A stretch of 64,000 bases of DNA from Nymphaea colorata (taxonomy: Eukaryota > Streptophyta > Magnoliopsida > Nymphaeales > Nymphaeaceae). The translations under genes and the position numbers were made by a program. The notes under the pieces were generated by a model. The model was given only the letters and a program-made list of their open reading frames with translations. It was not told the DNA's origin and ran no database searches. Below, piece by piece: positions 23,058-35,439 of this stretch (positions are counted from its first letter, which is position 1; each line of letters begins with the position of its first letter). Location: NCBI RefSeq assembly GCF_008831285.2, contig NC_045149.1:5695500-5759499 (forward strand), written 5' to 3'.

Positions 23058-25706
23058 ACCATTGCAAACTACTGCTGGCCCATGAGGAGGATGCGTTCCA
23101 CAATAAATCTCACCGGCAACTCTAGCAAACCACCTGCTTTCCCAACAAGAACAACACATTCTAAAAAAAAAGGTCATTGGTGATGAAGAAACCAACAACT
23201 CCAACTAGCCCAAGGAAAGGTAATGTGATTAACTCGCCCATTCTATTAACATTTGCTTTATATATCTTACAAAATATCATTGTGAGCTCTAGTTCTATAA
23301 TGGTAACAGAAACATCACACAATACTCAACAACTTTATGATAATGCACTCGCCATATACCTGGATGATTTCCTCCCTCGCAAGCAAATCAGCAGTGTCAG
23401 TATGGATTATTTTATTAAAGTTTTAGAGCGTAGATAGGTAAACAATAACTTTGAAAGGTTTCCTATAGTTTATATGTAAAATCTTTATTAAATCTTACAT
23501 GCATACAATAATAAATGGGATATATTACATGTACTTGCTTTTGTTCCTTGTGTGGGATTCCGAGAGACAGGACCCAGCGTATCGGTACAAAGTCTGACAG
23601 TTCCTATTGTCTTTACCAGGGGTAATGAAACTAATGACTAAACTAAAATGTTCTATGTCCTAAGTCTATGTTGCCCAAAACCTAAGTAAGCAAATGTACC
23701 ATAATTTTGAAAGCATGCATGTTTTTAAATCTAATTAGATCTCAGAAGTAGACTGATAAACAAAGAAAATTTAATTTGATCTCTGTTTATGTAATAAATC
23801 TAAGATGATGCATGCAAAACTAAGTCATGTACACCCATAATCCAATCTCTATCAAGACTTGGGTGTAGGACATGGACCCAATAGGAAATCTGGATCTGAA
23901 TTCAAAAGTTGATGTTAGGATCTGAGGATTCTTACCCTAAATTTGAAATATAGATGTTAGAAAGATACAAGATATCATATCATGTTATGGAAAATTCACG
24001 ATCCAAAATATAAGGTTTTGAGATTGAAATTCAATATCTGGGATGTGACTTTGATATCCAAAATCTGAGATATGAATTCTGCAATCTAAGGTTTCAGTTC
24101 TAAAATCAAAAATTGAAAATCCAAAACCTAATATCCAAGATTCAAAATCTAAGGTTTGAGGACCAAACTCTGATGTCCATGATCTGAACTTTATGAACTA
24201 GGACTCATTATATGAAATCTGATCCAAAATCCAAAATCTAAAGATTTAAGATATATAATCTGAGATCTATAATCCAAATCGTTAATCTGAAATGTATGAT
24301 CCAAAATCCTTGATTTGAAAACTGTATTTGATATCTAAAATACAAGATCCATTGAAATCCATGATCTATCATTCTGATTCTTGAGATCTAAATCCAGACT
24401 CATTGTTTAAGATTTGAAGATCTAAATAACTAAGGCTGGGTCAGGCAAAAGGAATGGGTCCAGCCTAACCTAAACTAGGTTTGATCCTGCCTGGGGACAT
24501 CTTGATTGGAACATATGAGTTTGGTTCTATTTAAACCACCTGACTGTTGATATGATCGTTATTCAACTTATGTGTATGTTAAGGAAGTTCACTAGAACGA
24601 GGCTACAAGATTGGGTTCACAGGTAGTGGGCTCTAAGATTGGTTTGGGTTGGGTCTTAGAGGATAAAAATAATCTTGGACCCTACGCCTACATGACCTAG
24701 GGTTTTTAAACTGTTTTAAAAAAGTTGATTTTGGAAACATTTTATAAATCTATGTTTTGAAACGGTTCTTGCATGAAAACCAAACTGGATTTAGGCTTTC
24801 ACATGTCTGGGATAATGAGCACAGGGTATGCTACTGGGCTGACCCAGTTTCTTTCAGACAAGAGGTGCATGTGGGTGTAAAGTGATCCAATGCATTTTAA
24901 AATAAATATGCAATGGATGACTAATAAAAGCATATAAGGAATACAACATATGATGCAAAAGCCAACAAAAAAAATTATAGAATTGAAATGGAAAACGAGA
25001 AAAGAGAGATAAACATACCATAAAGGAGATACATGTACTAAATTCTCTCGAGAATTGAATTCTAAGTAAAAAAAGAGAATGACATGTTAAACATAGAAAA
25101 GGGATGTGGGTTGTTGAGGCAGACTCAATGACATTTTAAAGTCATGAGCACGACCCTCATGCATAAACTTTGGTTTTTTAAAATTCATTTGGAAATAATT
25201 TTATCTTGGGTTTGATAATTTTGGATCCAAATTTGAAATCTGAAGTAATAAACTTTTATTGGATTTATATCTGAATCAAAACCATTTGGATTTGAAAATA
25301 TGTGAGTTCTGGACTTTGGGTTTAATGCAGGATTTTGGGCATAGATATGAAATCTAGTTTGTTTGGATCCAAATATAACTTGATTAAATTTATATCCAGA
25401 TATAAAATCTAATTTTATTTAAGTTGAAAACAACTTTATTAAGATAAGAAAAATTATTGAAATGAGTCCATTTGACAGGAATTGAGGAAATGGATTTGAG
25501 GTTGGATATAACTTTGAAGACTAGATTTGGATTTTAAAATTGAGATTTTGGATTTGACATCCATTTGAAAACATTGTTAATGTGGCCTCAGTCCACCTCG
25601 AGTCTACTGAAAGAGTGAGCCTTGGACTAAAGATGCATCACGAGAGGAGAACTTGGCTGCACATCAACTTCAACCCTGGCAACGGCAGCCCAAGATTTCC
25701 CTCCAC
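23058..25706. other. AT-rich intergenic with degenerate word repeats
   Basis: A single short open frame (23177-23437, 86 codons) has no recognisable domain. From about 23920 to 24430, and again at 25200-25560, short words such as ATCCAAAATCTGAGAT and AAATCTGAAAT recur with many variations, giving a cryptic ~15-20-bp repeat. No gene is supported. Confidence 0.5.
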
Positions 25707-25709
25707 TTA
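25707..25709 (+). repeat. TTA target duplication, left
   Basis: TTA precedes the TIR at 25710; TTA also follows the opposite TIR at 29835-29837. Confidence 0.6.
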
Positions 25710-26501
25710 CTCTTTGTTTGGATGGAGGGAAAGAAAAGGAAAGGGAGTGTAGAAAGGAAAGGAAATGGAGGGAAAGAGAATGGGAAAGGAAGGAAAGGAA
25801 ATGAAAGAAAAAGAAAAAGATGATTTTAAAGCTTGTTTGGATAGAAAGGAAAGAATTGTTGCAATCATGTTTGTTTAGACTACATAAATGAAATGAAATG
25901 ATAAAATTTAGATTACTTGACATCAAAAATTTATCATTCAAATAAAAATATTTTTAATTTGATTTCATAACCTGATTCAATAAAAGAGGAACCATATTTA
26001 CACTCGACATTTCATTCCATAGTAATAAATCTGATAAAAAATTATATTAATCAAACAAATGCCATTAAACATAATAATTGTCTAATGACAAAAAATCACA
26101 TAGCAAAACAGGAAACCTTCAATTCTAGAGGTGTATAGGGAACACAAATAATAAAAACAGTTTATTTTTTAATCTTACATATGAGTTATTTCTTTTAGAA
26201 ATAAAAAATAAAATTAATTTATTTTAAAAAAAAATAAATAGAAAAAAATCAGGGTCGGCCTTCTTTGCTAAGTGCAATAGCTCCACCCGTCAACCTTAGC
26301 CGGATCGTAAGGATCCGAGCAATAGCATCTGGACTGCTTTTTCGACCCTCATCGATCTAGCAAGGGTAGTGCCCTCCTCCTCGCTTGACAACAAGGGTTG
26401 AGGAAGACCCGACCCTCACCGTTCCAAGCGACCCTCATTGTTAGACGAAGCAGCGAAGGTTAGGGCTGTCCTCAACCATACCTGTTGGGCAAGGGCAATG
26501 A

Positions 26502-29499
26502 CTCAACCCTCACCAGCGTTTTGAGCAGAGCGGGTCGGGTCAGGGTCCAGACCCAGACCCTAGCCCCACGCGCGAGGAGCCCGACACCGTCTCCCCTCCC
26601 TCGCTTTCTCTTCTCCCCCATTTTCCTTGTATCGTCTCTTACCCACGACCGGAACTCAAGGAAGAAGAAGGCGGCGACAGTGACGACGGCGGCGCTTGAG
26701 GTGAACCCTGTCGTCCCCTGCCTCTTCCTCTCTTCTCTCCTCTTCTTCTTCCTTTTTTCTTTTCCCTCCTCCCTCTCCCACTGTCTGTCATCTCCCCTCT
26801 CAACCGAATGACTCTCTCTGGCCATCTCCCTCTTTTCTGTCGTGCCCTCTTCTTCACACACGATCCCTCTCCTCACTCACTCTCACTCCCCCACCTGCTC
26901 TCTCTCTTCTCTCACCCCCACCGCCGTTTTCCCCTTTTTTTGGTCCGAACCCCTCCTCTCTCTGTCTCCCCTTTTTTGTCAGTGCCTCTCCTAGCCCACA
27001 CGGTCCCTTCGTGAGCTCTCTCTCCCTATTTTCTATCCGATTTTCCCTTTTTCCCCAACTGAGCACTCGTTTTCACTAATCTTATCGCTGTTGATCGATT
27101 TTCAGCTTGGGGGAAGTGTTCATTTTCCTCATAGCAGCGACTAGGGGTGTTGGTGGTGGAGGCTGGGAACGTTTTTTTGTTGGTTGGGGATCGATTGGAC
27201 GATTGAGGTGGCTGTCGGAGACGTTACAACAGTTCGGACTCTCGTTTTGGGGTGAGCAAGATCTAATCAAGCCCAAACTGTTGAATATTATCGATTAGAG
27301 CATGTATAATTACTGCTTGAGCATGCTAGAGTTTAGAATTGATGATTTGGGACACATGTTAGAGATTTTGTTTTGGGGGAAAGTAGGATTATGTTGGAGA
27401 AGCGTTGATTCATGGCTATAATGATCATTTGCACATGATGGGTTAATTTTTGAAGCAATAGGGAAGCATGGTAAAATTTGAGATGTTGTGGGGAAGATTT
27501 AGAACCATTGTTGCGAGCACGTGGCGCATGCTTTTGTGAATGAATGTATTTTGGCATTATTTAGGGGGAATACGTATATTGGAGGTATCTTTGGGGTAGA
27601 CGCTTTAACTATAGAAAGCATTTAAGAAGTGTTAAGGATGGAGTGATTGAAGCATTGTGTTTTGACGTTGGTGGCATGCAACGGCAAGAGGTTGGGAAGT
27701 GGCCTATTGGAGAGCTTGTAGGTCGACACTACTCGTCGACACCCTCTTGAGGCGATGACACGCGCCTCAATGCTTTTGTTTTGTACTTGCTTGGAATGTG
27801 ATGATAACTAGTAGAAATCTTATCTTTTGTTTATGTTTTTAGGTGCACCGGGCACGTCCCGTCGACCTTGAGCTACCTGATTCGAAGTTCAAGGCATTTT
27901 GAAGAGTGTTGTGAGCGCGCCACAGGTATGGCGACATTCCAGGCAAATCCCTACCTGGGCAAGGGTGTGAATGTGTGTTCCTAGGATCATGGGATCCTAG
28001 GATTTGTGATGTGAATTGATTGATTATTCCGTGAATGAATGTGTGTATGCATGTACATGAATTGATATATGATATGAATTGTTTTGAAAGACTTATAGTA
28101 ATTGTTTTGGAAATGTTACGCATTTGCATGTGCATGCTAGAATTGATAACTGTTTAGGACAGATGAGGCGGGGTATCGAGTCGAGTGTCTCATCGACCCC
28201 AATTGTGCATTAGAAAGCATCCTAGAATGATAACTGCATAGGACAGCTACGAGCCCACCACAGATTGAGACTACTCTCTATGGTTTGGCTAAGTTTTCAA
28301 AGATGTGATTGTTATAATGATGAATGCGAATGTTATGTTTATTGAATACACATTGTCGCGGGCAATGATGCAAATGATTGCACAGAGGGTAGTTGTACTC
28401 ATTTTGTTATGACGGCTAGCCAAAACTGTTGTTGTTATGTGTAATACTCGTGTGAAGGCAATTGGAAGTGTGGGTTCACTAGTGAAGTGAATCAACCCCA
28501 TGAGCTAGCCAGTTAAGTGTGTTTGTGCAAGTATAAGTATAAGAATGAAAGAATAAGAGATGAGAGGCCAGTGGGATGTGACTGTGTGTTTGGGAGTTGT
28601 CCCGCTTTCGCCACTGGTTTCGCCTGTTCGGAGCGCAGGCGGTGCAAGGCCCCAGGTTTCTGTTGTGTGATGTGCTTGGAGCGTAGGCTCCCGCCTTCCC
28701 AACCTGGGTGTCCTAGGGAAGGCTGAGTATCTCTCATTGGAATTCACACATCCATGGATGAGTGCTCTACCGCTGCAGCGGATAGATGAATTCATACTGT
28801 TCTGGGCCACCACGGGGGTTGTCTCTCGGCTGTAAGCCGCCCGCGGTGTGCACGTGCCTGTGTTTGCACCCACAGGAACTGTAAATTCACTGATAGTATT
28901 GAAACTGAAATGTATGTGATGGAAATGTACAAGACTGATGTGCATGTGATTGTTGTGCTTATGCATGCAAGTGACATGTTTGAGGATGCCTTGCATGTGA
29001 TTGAAATTATGCTATGGTAGCCATTGAGTGGCCTCTACATGCCGTGTCCTGACACGACATAATGATAGATTGTTCTGATGTTTGATTGTATAATTGAGCT
29101 CTACCTAATAGGGTTTGGACTTTTCCTGACTTGTTGCCATACTGCGAAGGCTAAGCCTTCAGTTGTTTCTTTTTTCAGGTTTTGGCTGACCCGGGGCAGC
29201 AGGCTGAGCAGATGGCTACACTCACGTCCTACTGGGGAGGTTTTGGGTTTGGTTTTTGTAGTGCCGACGCATCGGGTTTTGGTTTTACTGATGCCTTGTT
29301 TTTTATTAGGCATCGATGTTGGGATTTTGTGGCATTTTTGTCAAATGTACAGTTGAACGGAAAGGCTATATAATGGAAAGCTTGCCCCATTGTTTTGAAT
29401 TGCTTGGCTCATTTCTTTTTGAACTGATGTGTAGTCACACCTCAATGCTGCATGTTAGAAAAAAAAAATGTTTGAGTGTCAAAAGGTCGGGGTGTGACA
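26502..29499 (+). mobile_element. Solo LTR 2 of the Tekay/Del-like family
   Basis: It follows the same order of blocks as the 3' LTR at 61437. These are GTTTTGAGCAGAGCGGGTCGG near 26518, the CT-rich leader, CGGGCACGTCCCGTCGACC near 27850, the ATCGAGTCGAGTG block near 28170, the GACCCGGGGCAGCAG block near 29190, and the end GGTCGGGGTGTGACA at 29499. The 5' end is eroded: the expected TGTAACG is not exact, so 26502 is approximate, and no matching 5-bp duplication was found (right flank ATAAC). No internal region is attached. It lies inside the TTA-flanked TIR element, so the LTR insertion is the younger of the two events. Confidence 0.85.
28517..28726 (+). other. Recurrent Cys-rich small ORF in solo LTR 2
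   Basis: 69 codons starting MCLCKYKYKNERIRDERPVG, containing FACSERRRC and YCCVMCLER-type cysteines (here FCCVMCLERR). Equivalent to the frames at 22020, 56155 and 63441. Confidence 0.35.
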
Positions 29500-29834
29500 A
29501 TAACAACAAGGATTGAGTGTCTTGACCATACGACAAGGGAGATAGAACCAGCACCGGTCGGAGTCATGACCAGCAGTAGGAAGGGAGAGAAAGAGCCAAA
29601 CAAGGTCAAGGGTATATACGGTAGAAAGGGGTAGACTTTTCCTTTCCTTCCCAATCCTTCCAATTTTGAAGGGAATAGATTTACATTAGAGCATCCTTTC
29701 CTTTCCTTCCCTTTGCAACCAAACAAATTTTTTCCTTTCCTTTCATTTCCCTTCTTTTTAATTAATTTACCAAATAAAGGATTGATTGTTCTTTCATTTT
29801 CTTTCCCTCCCTTTCCCTCCATCCAAACAAGGCA

Positions 29835-29837
29835 TTA
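29835..29837 (+). repeat. TTA target duplication, right
   Basis: TTA directly follows the right TIR and pairs with 25707-25709. Confidence 0.6.
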
Positions 29838-30705
29838 GGGACACATGGATCGACATTCAACGCTCCCCCAGGTCTGGTTTAGGTGGTATATTGAAATGAT
29901 AATCCAAAGAGTGATTTGAATTTCAACCACCATGCATTCAAATAGAAATATCAAAAAATGAATAATTATCTAAATTTTACACAACTACAATGCCCAGTTG
30001 AATAGGACCCAAGAAAAATCTCAAATTGCCCCTAAATCTCACTCATGCATACATGTGCCCATCCCAAGTCAAACCATACACACTAATTGAATTCGAATAC
30101 TGAGAATATGTTTTCGCAGTCCACTGTTTGCCTCTTTTATTTAAATTGTTCGACTCACAAATTCACGGGAAAAGTCATTGGGGCCCCACACAAACCATTT
30201 GAAGTTGATATGTTCACATAAGATCAATGCATGTAATTAGTGCAATTCAGACATTTAAGATATCAAATATCATCCAACAATACAATATTGAAAATGATGC
30301 TATGTCATGTGATGCATAAAAAGATGAAAGGTGGCATGTCTTGATCCAACAAAAACTTGAGAATATGTTTACAAAAAATTGAAAAGCATGAATCTAACAA
30401 ACTATAAATGTAAATATATGTATACATGAGATAGTAGCCCCGCAAGAATTGGATGCACCAGAGACTGACCTTCCAACAAAAGATGAAGAAGCAACAACAA
30501 ACCAAGAACTGAAAATGCTTTACTCCCAAAAATCTAAAAGCATGCTACATACTTTTTTTGAAGTGAAACCACAGCTGCATGTCCAGTCAGAACTCGAAAG
30601 GCTCAAGTATGAGTAGGGAATTGCATCTCTCCATCAGGAATTCCAGTGATTACCAATCTATAGACATCTAGGTTGCCCACGACAAATCACAATTTCTTAG
30701 TATCT
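29838..30705. other. Intergenic, nothing recognised
   Basis: AT-rich sequence. The short minus-strand frame near 30305-30529 has no similarity to known proteins. Confidence 0.5.
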
Positions 30706-31092
30706 TCAGATCAGGAAATCTATGAGCAAGGTATTGTCTACCTTCCAAAACACCTCCTCTGATTTCATGAGCCTCACTAAATCATACCTCTCTGATGCTG
30801 GCACCTCCCAATCAAGATGGAGTACGTACAACTTCCTTGAGTGATAAACCACTTGCAGCAGCCACATCACCCCTGCTTGTCCCCCTTTGCTCCAGTTATC
30901 AGGTACAAGAATCTTGGCATCCTCAAAAAATTTAATCCTACTACTTTTGGGGTCTCTCTGGTGCAGAATTCCAGCCACAGTGCCAACTAAATTATCATGC
31001 GAAATAAAGGAAGGTGACACAGCAGAGCACCCGATTAAAATTACTACCCATTGTCTTGAATATGAAAAGATTTTCTTCTTCAACATCTCCAT
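30706..31092 (-). CDS. Unrecognised 128-aa ORF
   Basis: A minus-strand frame of 128 codons with ordinary, non-repetitive composition, unlike the low-complexity frames elsewhere. Visible stretches include RQWVVILIGCSAVS, IKFFEDAKILVPDNWSKGG, VMWLLQVVYHSRKLYVLHLD and ERYDLVRLMKSEEVFW, giving alternating hydrophobic and charged segments like a folded domain. I do not recognise the family. It lies just upstream of, and antisense to, the decayed gypsy element at 31.3 kb. It could be a fragment of a transposon-encoded or captured host protein. Whether it is expressed cannot be judged. Confidence 0.3.
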   Translation of the reverse strand: MEMLKKKIFSYSRQWVVILIGCSAVSPSFISHDNLVGTVAGILHQRDPKSSRIKFFEDAKILVPDNWSKGGQAGVMWLLQVVYHSRKLYVLHLDWEVPASERYDLVRLMKSEEVFWKVDNTLLIDFLI

Positions 31093-31289
31093 CCAATGTC
31101 ATGATGCATCATAATCCCTAGACCAGAGGAACGAAAAAACTGAAGAGGAGAATGGAGGGGAAGAGAGGGAGCAAGAGGAAATGGAAGAGGGGCAATCTGG
31201 TGATCAGAGAGATGGCGATGGAATTGGTAAGAAAGATTTGGGTGGAGGAAATGGAGATAGAATAAGTAGAGGAAAAACAGACAAGGAGT

Positions 31290-33240
31290 GGGAGAGATCT
31301 CCAAGATGCTATCACAAGACCCACCTGAGCTGCTTGACTGTTTTAAGGCAGATAGGAAAATAAAGGAGAAGCTATGGCGACTAGGAGCCCTCAAAAAGCC
31401 TAGTCCGCCAACTGAGCCTCCTATGATAATTAAGAAGGTAGTGCCCAAGGCTGCTGGTCCAGCCCCAAACTCTCTTGTTCCCAAAATGTAGTTTATGTCT
31501 AAGTAGGAGAGAGATGAACAAATCAAAAAGGGTCTATGTTTTAATTATGATTAAAGGGTCTATGTTTTAATTGTGATGAAAAATGGACTCATAGTCACAA
31601 ATGCAAGCATTTGCTCATCTACAAAGTGCTTGAAGAAATGAAGAAGAAGATATCACACCTTCTAGTGAGAAGGAAGACTCGAGTAGGGTGAGTCGTGTGA
31701 AGAACCTACCGAGGTGACATATCACACCAAGGACAGGGCAATGGTGCCAAATTCTATGAGGATTGCTAGCCAAATCAGACCAGTGAAGATGATAGTGCTA
31801 GTTGATACCAATTCCATACACAACTTTGTGAGTCAATGAGTTGCAAGCAAGATAGAGTATACTGTCAAAGCCTCTCATTTGACATTATGATGGGCAATGG
31901 TACTAAAGTCTCATGTACTTCTATGTGCAGAGAGGTGAACATTGAAGTGCAATGGGTGACTTTGAAGTGCAATGGGTGACTTTCGTGGTGGACTTATCCA
32001 TATTGTCTGTGTGTAGCATGGACTTTGTGTTGGGCATAAAATGACTCCATTGGGTGAAGTCTCCTGGGATTTCTCTAAGATGTCCATGCTTAGTGGCACC
32101 AACAAACAATTTCAAGATGATTTAGGCAAGGAGCTCCTTAGTTTAGCAAAGATGGTCCCAATGCCGCATCTGTGAGCCATTGATATTTTTTACAAAAGGT
32201 CACCTTGCAAGGTTCCGACACTAGTAATGAGAAAGGATAAGGGCAAATATGTGATGTTGTCCACTATCCAGTTGAAAAAAGGTTTGAAGCATGGATATGA
32301 AACATACTTGGTGACGATTAGGGAAATGTCTGAAGACTTCCTTGGTTTAGTCCCAGAGGTGCTTGTGCTTGTCTTGAAAGAATTCACAGAAATGATGCCT
32401 ACAGAACTCCCTAGATGACTGCCACCGCAACATGAAGTGGACTATGCCATCGAATTGGTCCTAGGTACAAAACCACATACCATGGCACCTTACCGGATGG
32501 GTCCTATAAAGTTGAAGGAACTTCAACGTCAGCTAGATAAAATGCTGGTGGGAGGGATTGTCAGGCCCCTTATGGAGCACCTGTGTCGTTCCAATTGAAA
32601 CATGATGGCTCAAAGCATCTATGCATGGACTACCATGTATTGAACAAGGTCACAGTCAAGAACAAATACCTGTTGTCACTCATTACTGACTTATTCAATC
32701 AGTTGTGCAATGCATGAACCTTTTTGAAATTGGACCTTCGATCGGATTACTGACAAGTCAAGATAGCAGAAGGAGATGAACCAAAGACCACTTGCATCAC
32801 TCACCATGGTGCTTATGAATTACTAGTTATGCCATTCAGGTTTACCAATACTCCAGTGACCTTCTCAACATTGATGAACAAGATCTTTTACCTGTACCTA
32901 CATGGTATTTAGCGGCAGCATGAAGAAGCATGTTAGCCATTTGTAGACAGTGTTCCAAGTATTGAAGGACAATGATCTTTATATGAAAAAGGAAGAAGTG
33001 TCCCTTTGGCGAATAGGAGATCAGCTTTCTCGGCCATGTTGTTGGGCAAGGCTAGTTGCAAATGGATCTAGGGAAGGTGAGAGCCATCTAGGAATGGAAG
33101 CCGCCAATTACAGTACCTGAATTGCAGTCATTCCTTGGGTTGACTAATTACTATAGACAGTTCATCGAAGGGTATTCTTTGATTATTGCTCCCCTCACTG
33201 ATTTGCTCAAGAAAAACACAACCTAGGTTTGGACGTAGTA
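31290..33240 (+). pseudogene. Decayed Ty3/gypsy element, gag to reverse transcriptase
   Basis: Gag C-terminal region: PPTEPPMIIKKVVPKAAG at about 31410, then a zinc-knuckle-type KGLCFNCDEKWTHSHKCK at about 31537-31590. Protease: VLVDTNSIHNFVS at about 31800, with the active-site DTG changed to DTN. RT: GTKPHTMAPYRMGPIKLKEL near 32470, [16 protein letters not shown] near 32630 and [14 protein letters not shown] near 33140, all across shifted frames and stops. The typical YVDD core region near 32900 is badly damaged. No frame runs through, so this is a dead element. LTRs were not found. Confidence 0.85.
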
Positions 33241-34420
33241 TGCCTAGGATGCTTTTGAAGAATTGAAGAAAGCTCTTATGAGAGAGTCTGTGCTTAAGTT
33301 GCCCGACTATATGAAGCCTTTTGAGGTTCACACTGATACTTTTGACTTTGTTACTGGTGGAGTATTGATGCAAGAGGGTCATCTGATAGCCTATGAGAAC
33401 CGAAAGTTGAAGGAAGCAGAAAGACGTTATATTGTGAACCTCCCAAGAGTAAATGGTCTTAGCTCTATCTTTGTGGTTGTGGATCAATTTTCTAAGTATA
33501 CTATTTTCATCCAACCTCAAAAGAGTGCCCTACAAAAAAGGCGGTGGAGATGTTTGTAAAGAACATAGTGAAGTATTTGGGCATGCCAAAAAACATTATA
33601 AGTGACCGTGACACCCACTTCACAGACAAGTTTTGATATGAAGTGTTACAATTATTGGGCTCAGACTTGTTGTTTTCAACAAGCTTCTACCCACAGGCAA
33701 ACAACCAAACCGAACACATGAACGTCATGTTGGAGTAATACTTAAAGACACTTTGTAAGTGCAAATCAGAAAAATTAGGTGAAGTTGTTAGATGTAACCC
33801 AATTTTGCTACAACTTACAGAAGAGCAAGCCTTTGGGGCATAGTCTATTCGAGATAGCCACTGAACAACAGCCGTTGATGCCACACACTCTTGCTGCCCA
33901 AGAAAGGGGAAGACCAACATTCACTTATCAATTTATTAGAGACTGACATGAGCCGACGGAGTTAGCTAAAAAATTCTTACATAAAGCGGCCAAGAAGATG
34001 AAGAAGTGAGCTGATAAGAAGCGACAGACCACATAGTTCAGAATCGAAGACCAAACTCTCTTGAAGCTCTACCCAAATCGTACAAGAATCTTTCGTGGAG
34101 GACACTGTGCCCTAATTTGAAAGTATGAATGACCCTTCACAATAGTAAAAAAGAATGAGAGGTTAGTGTATAAGCTAAATCTACCACAAGACTTCAAAGT
34201 GCATCTAGTGTTCCATATCTGCAACCTGAATCCTTTCCATGCTGATGGAAAAGATTCGAAGAGGAGAAGGCGGCAACAGAAGCCGATCCTATAGAAAGCG
34301 TCATCATCAACCAAGTGAGTAGCAAATAGACAGTTAGAACAAATTCTTATTCACAAAATCAACTTTCTTGAAGAGCCGAAGAAATACTTAGTGAAAAGGA
34401 GGGGGGGGGGGGGCGCAAAG
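33241..34420 (+). pseudogene. Same gypsy element: RNase H joined to integrase and C terminus
   Basis: The RNase H start is clear (AFEELKKALMRESVLKLPDY, then FEVHTDTFDFVTGGVL). After KEAERRYIV (about 33440) the frame passes straight into the integrase core (NGLSSIFVVVDQFSKYTIFI). The rest of RNase H and the integrase zinc-finger part are therefore missing. Integrase continues as KYLGMPKNIISDRDTHFTDKF near 33570 and STSFYPQANNQTEHMN near 33680, then a C-terminal region (PFTIVKKNERLVYKLNLP near 34135). In-frame stops and frameshifts are frequent. A poly-G run lies at 34401-34412. Confidence 0.8.
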
Positions 34421-34767
34421 CAGCCGACATGGGAGTATGCTTTCTGAATGAAGCAACGACACCTAGAGGAAGTCATGACCTACTATGTAATAGTTAATGT
34501 CGAGGACGACACATGATTTGAATGGGGCAACCTGTTCCCATGTGTTTGAATTCTCTGTTTGGAATGACCAACATTTGAATAATTGTAAGAAGCCTCAACC
34601 ATTTTATGTGAATAAAGTTGAAATTTCTTTCCAAACCTTTTTGTTTACATTGCTCTTGTGATGAATACGATTTACACCCATTGCAAGAACATCTCTCTAT
34701 TTCCTTAAAATCTTTGATTTTTTCATGCACTCGTTATTTTTAAGTTATCGCACAACCTTTTGCCCCT

Positions 34768-35241
34768 TTAGGGCCTGTTTGGTAGGAGGGAAAGGGGGGA
34801 TTGAGCAATTCCTCCTTTGTTTGGTTGGCTAATTAGAAAAGAGGGAAATGGATGAAATGAGACAAAAGGTGTTTGGTTGCAAGGGGAGGGAAAGGAAATG
34901 AAAGGAAAGGGAGAAATTGTTTAATGTAAATCCATTCCCTCTCAAATCGGACGGATTGGGAAGGAAAGGAAAGAAAGGTAAGTGAAAGAGTTTTTTATTC
35001 CCACACTACCCCTTCTTTTTTTTCTCTCCTTCATAAATCCATGTGCTATTTAGTCTTTTTTTTTTCCATTCCATTCCTTTTCATTCCCTTTCTATCCAAA
35101 CAAACTTTTTAATCAACTCTTTTCATTGATTTCCATTCTATTCCTTTCTCTTTCCTTCCCTTCCCTTTCTCTTCCCTTCCCTTCCCTTTCCATTCCCTCC
35201 CTTTCCATCCCTTCATTTCCCTCCAACCAAACAAAGCGTTA
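34768..35241 (+). mobile_element. 468-bp MITE with TTA duplication
   Basis: The element proper is 34771..35238, flanked by TTA on both sides. Its ends, GGGCCTGTTTGGTAGGAGGG and (reverse complement of the right end) CGCTTTGTTTGGTTGGAGGG, form a terminal inverted repeat. The left half is purine-rich (GGAAAGGAAATG) and the right half pyrimidine-rich. It shares these ends and an internal AATGTAAATCCATTCCCT block with the element at 25710-29834. A PIF/Harbinger (Tourist-like) origin is inferred from the 3-bp TTA duplication. Confidence 0.75.
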
Positions 35242-35439
35242 GGTTTACGGCGAAGAAGCCATGGCCAGGTCGCACGGGTTAAGAAAGTGATCCCGTGACA
35301 GCAACACCACCAGTGACACTGCAAACTTTGACCGTTCAAAGTCTACATCCAAATTTTTGTGGGTCCGCCATCGGTGACACCCGGCAAGCTGTGATTTCAA
35401 AGTCAAGCTCCCCAAATTTTCTAAAACTAATGGGAGAAA

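Larger units (their letters stand above)
25710..29834 (+). mobile_element. TIR element with TTA duplication, split by nested solo LTR
   Basis: The left end CTCTTTGTTTGGATGGAGGG and the right end, whose reverse complement begins TGCCTTGTTTGGATGGAGGG, share a ~20-bp terminal inverted repeat. Each is continued by purine-rich (GGAAAG-type) sequence on one side and pyrimidine-rich on the other. TTA flanks both ends. Such ends with a 3-bp TTA/TAA duplication are typical of PIF/Harbinger-type (Tourist-like) elements; assignment to that superfamily is inferred. No transposase is visible. Without the nested LTR (26502-29499) the element is about 1.1 kb. The copy at 34771-35238 has similar ends and similar subterminal sequence. 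Confidence 0.7.

Noticed and set aside
26472-27066. Arg/Glu- and Ser/Pro-rich open frames on both strands
   Set aside because: They come from the CT-rich leader of solo LTR 2; equivalent frames occur in the other LTR copies.
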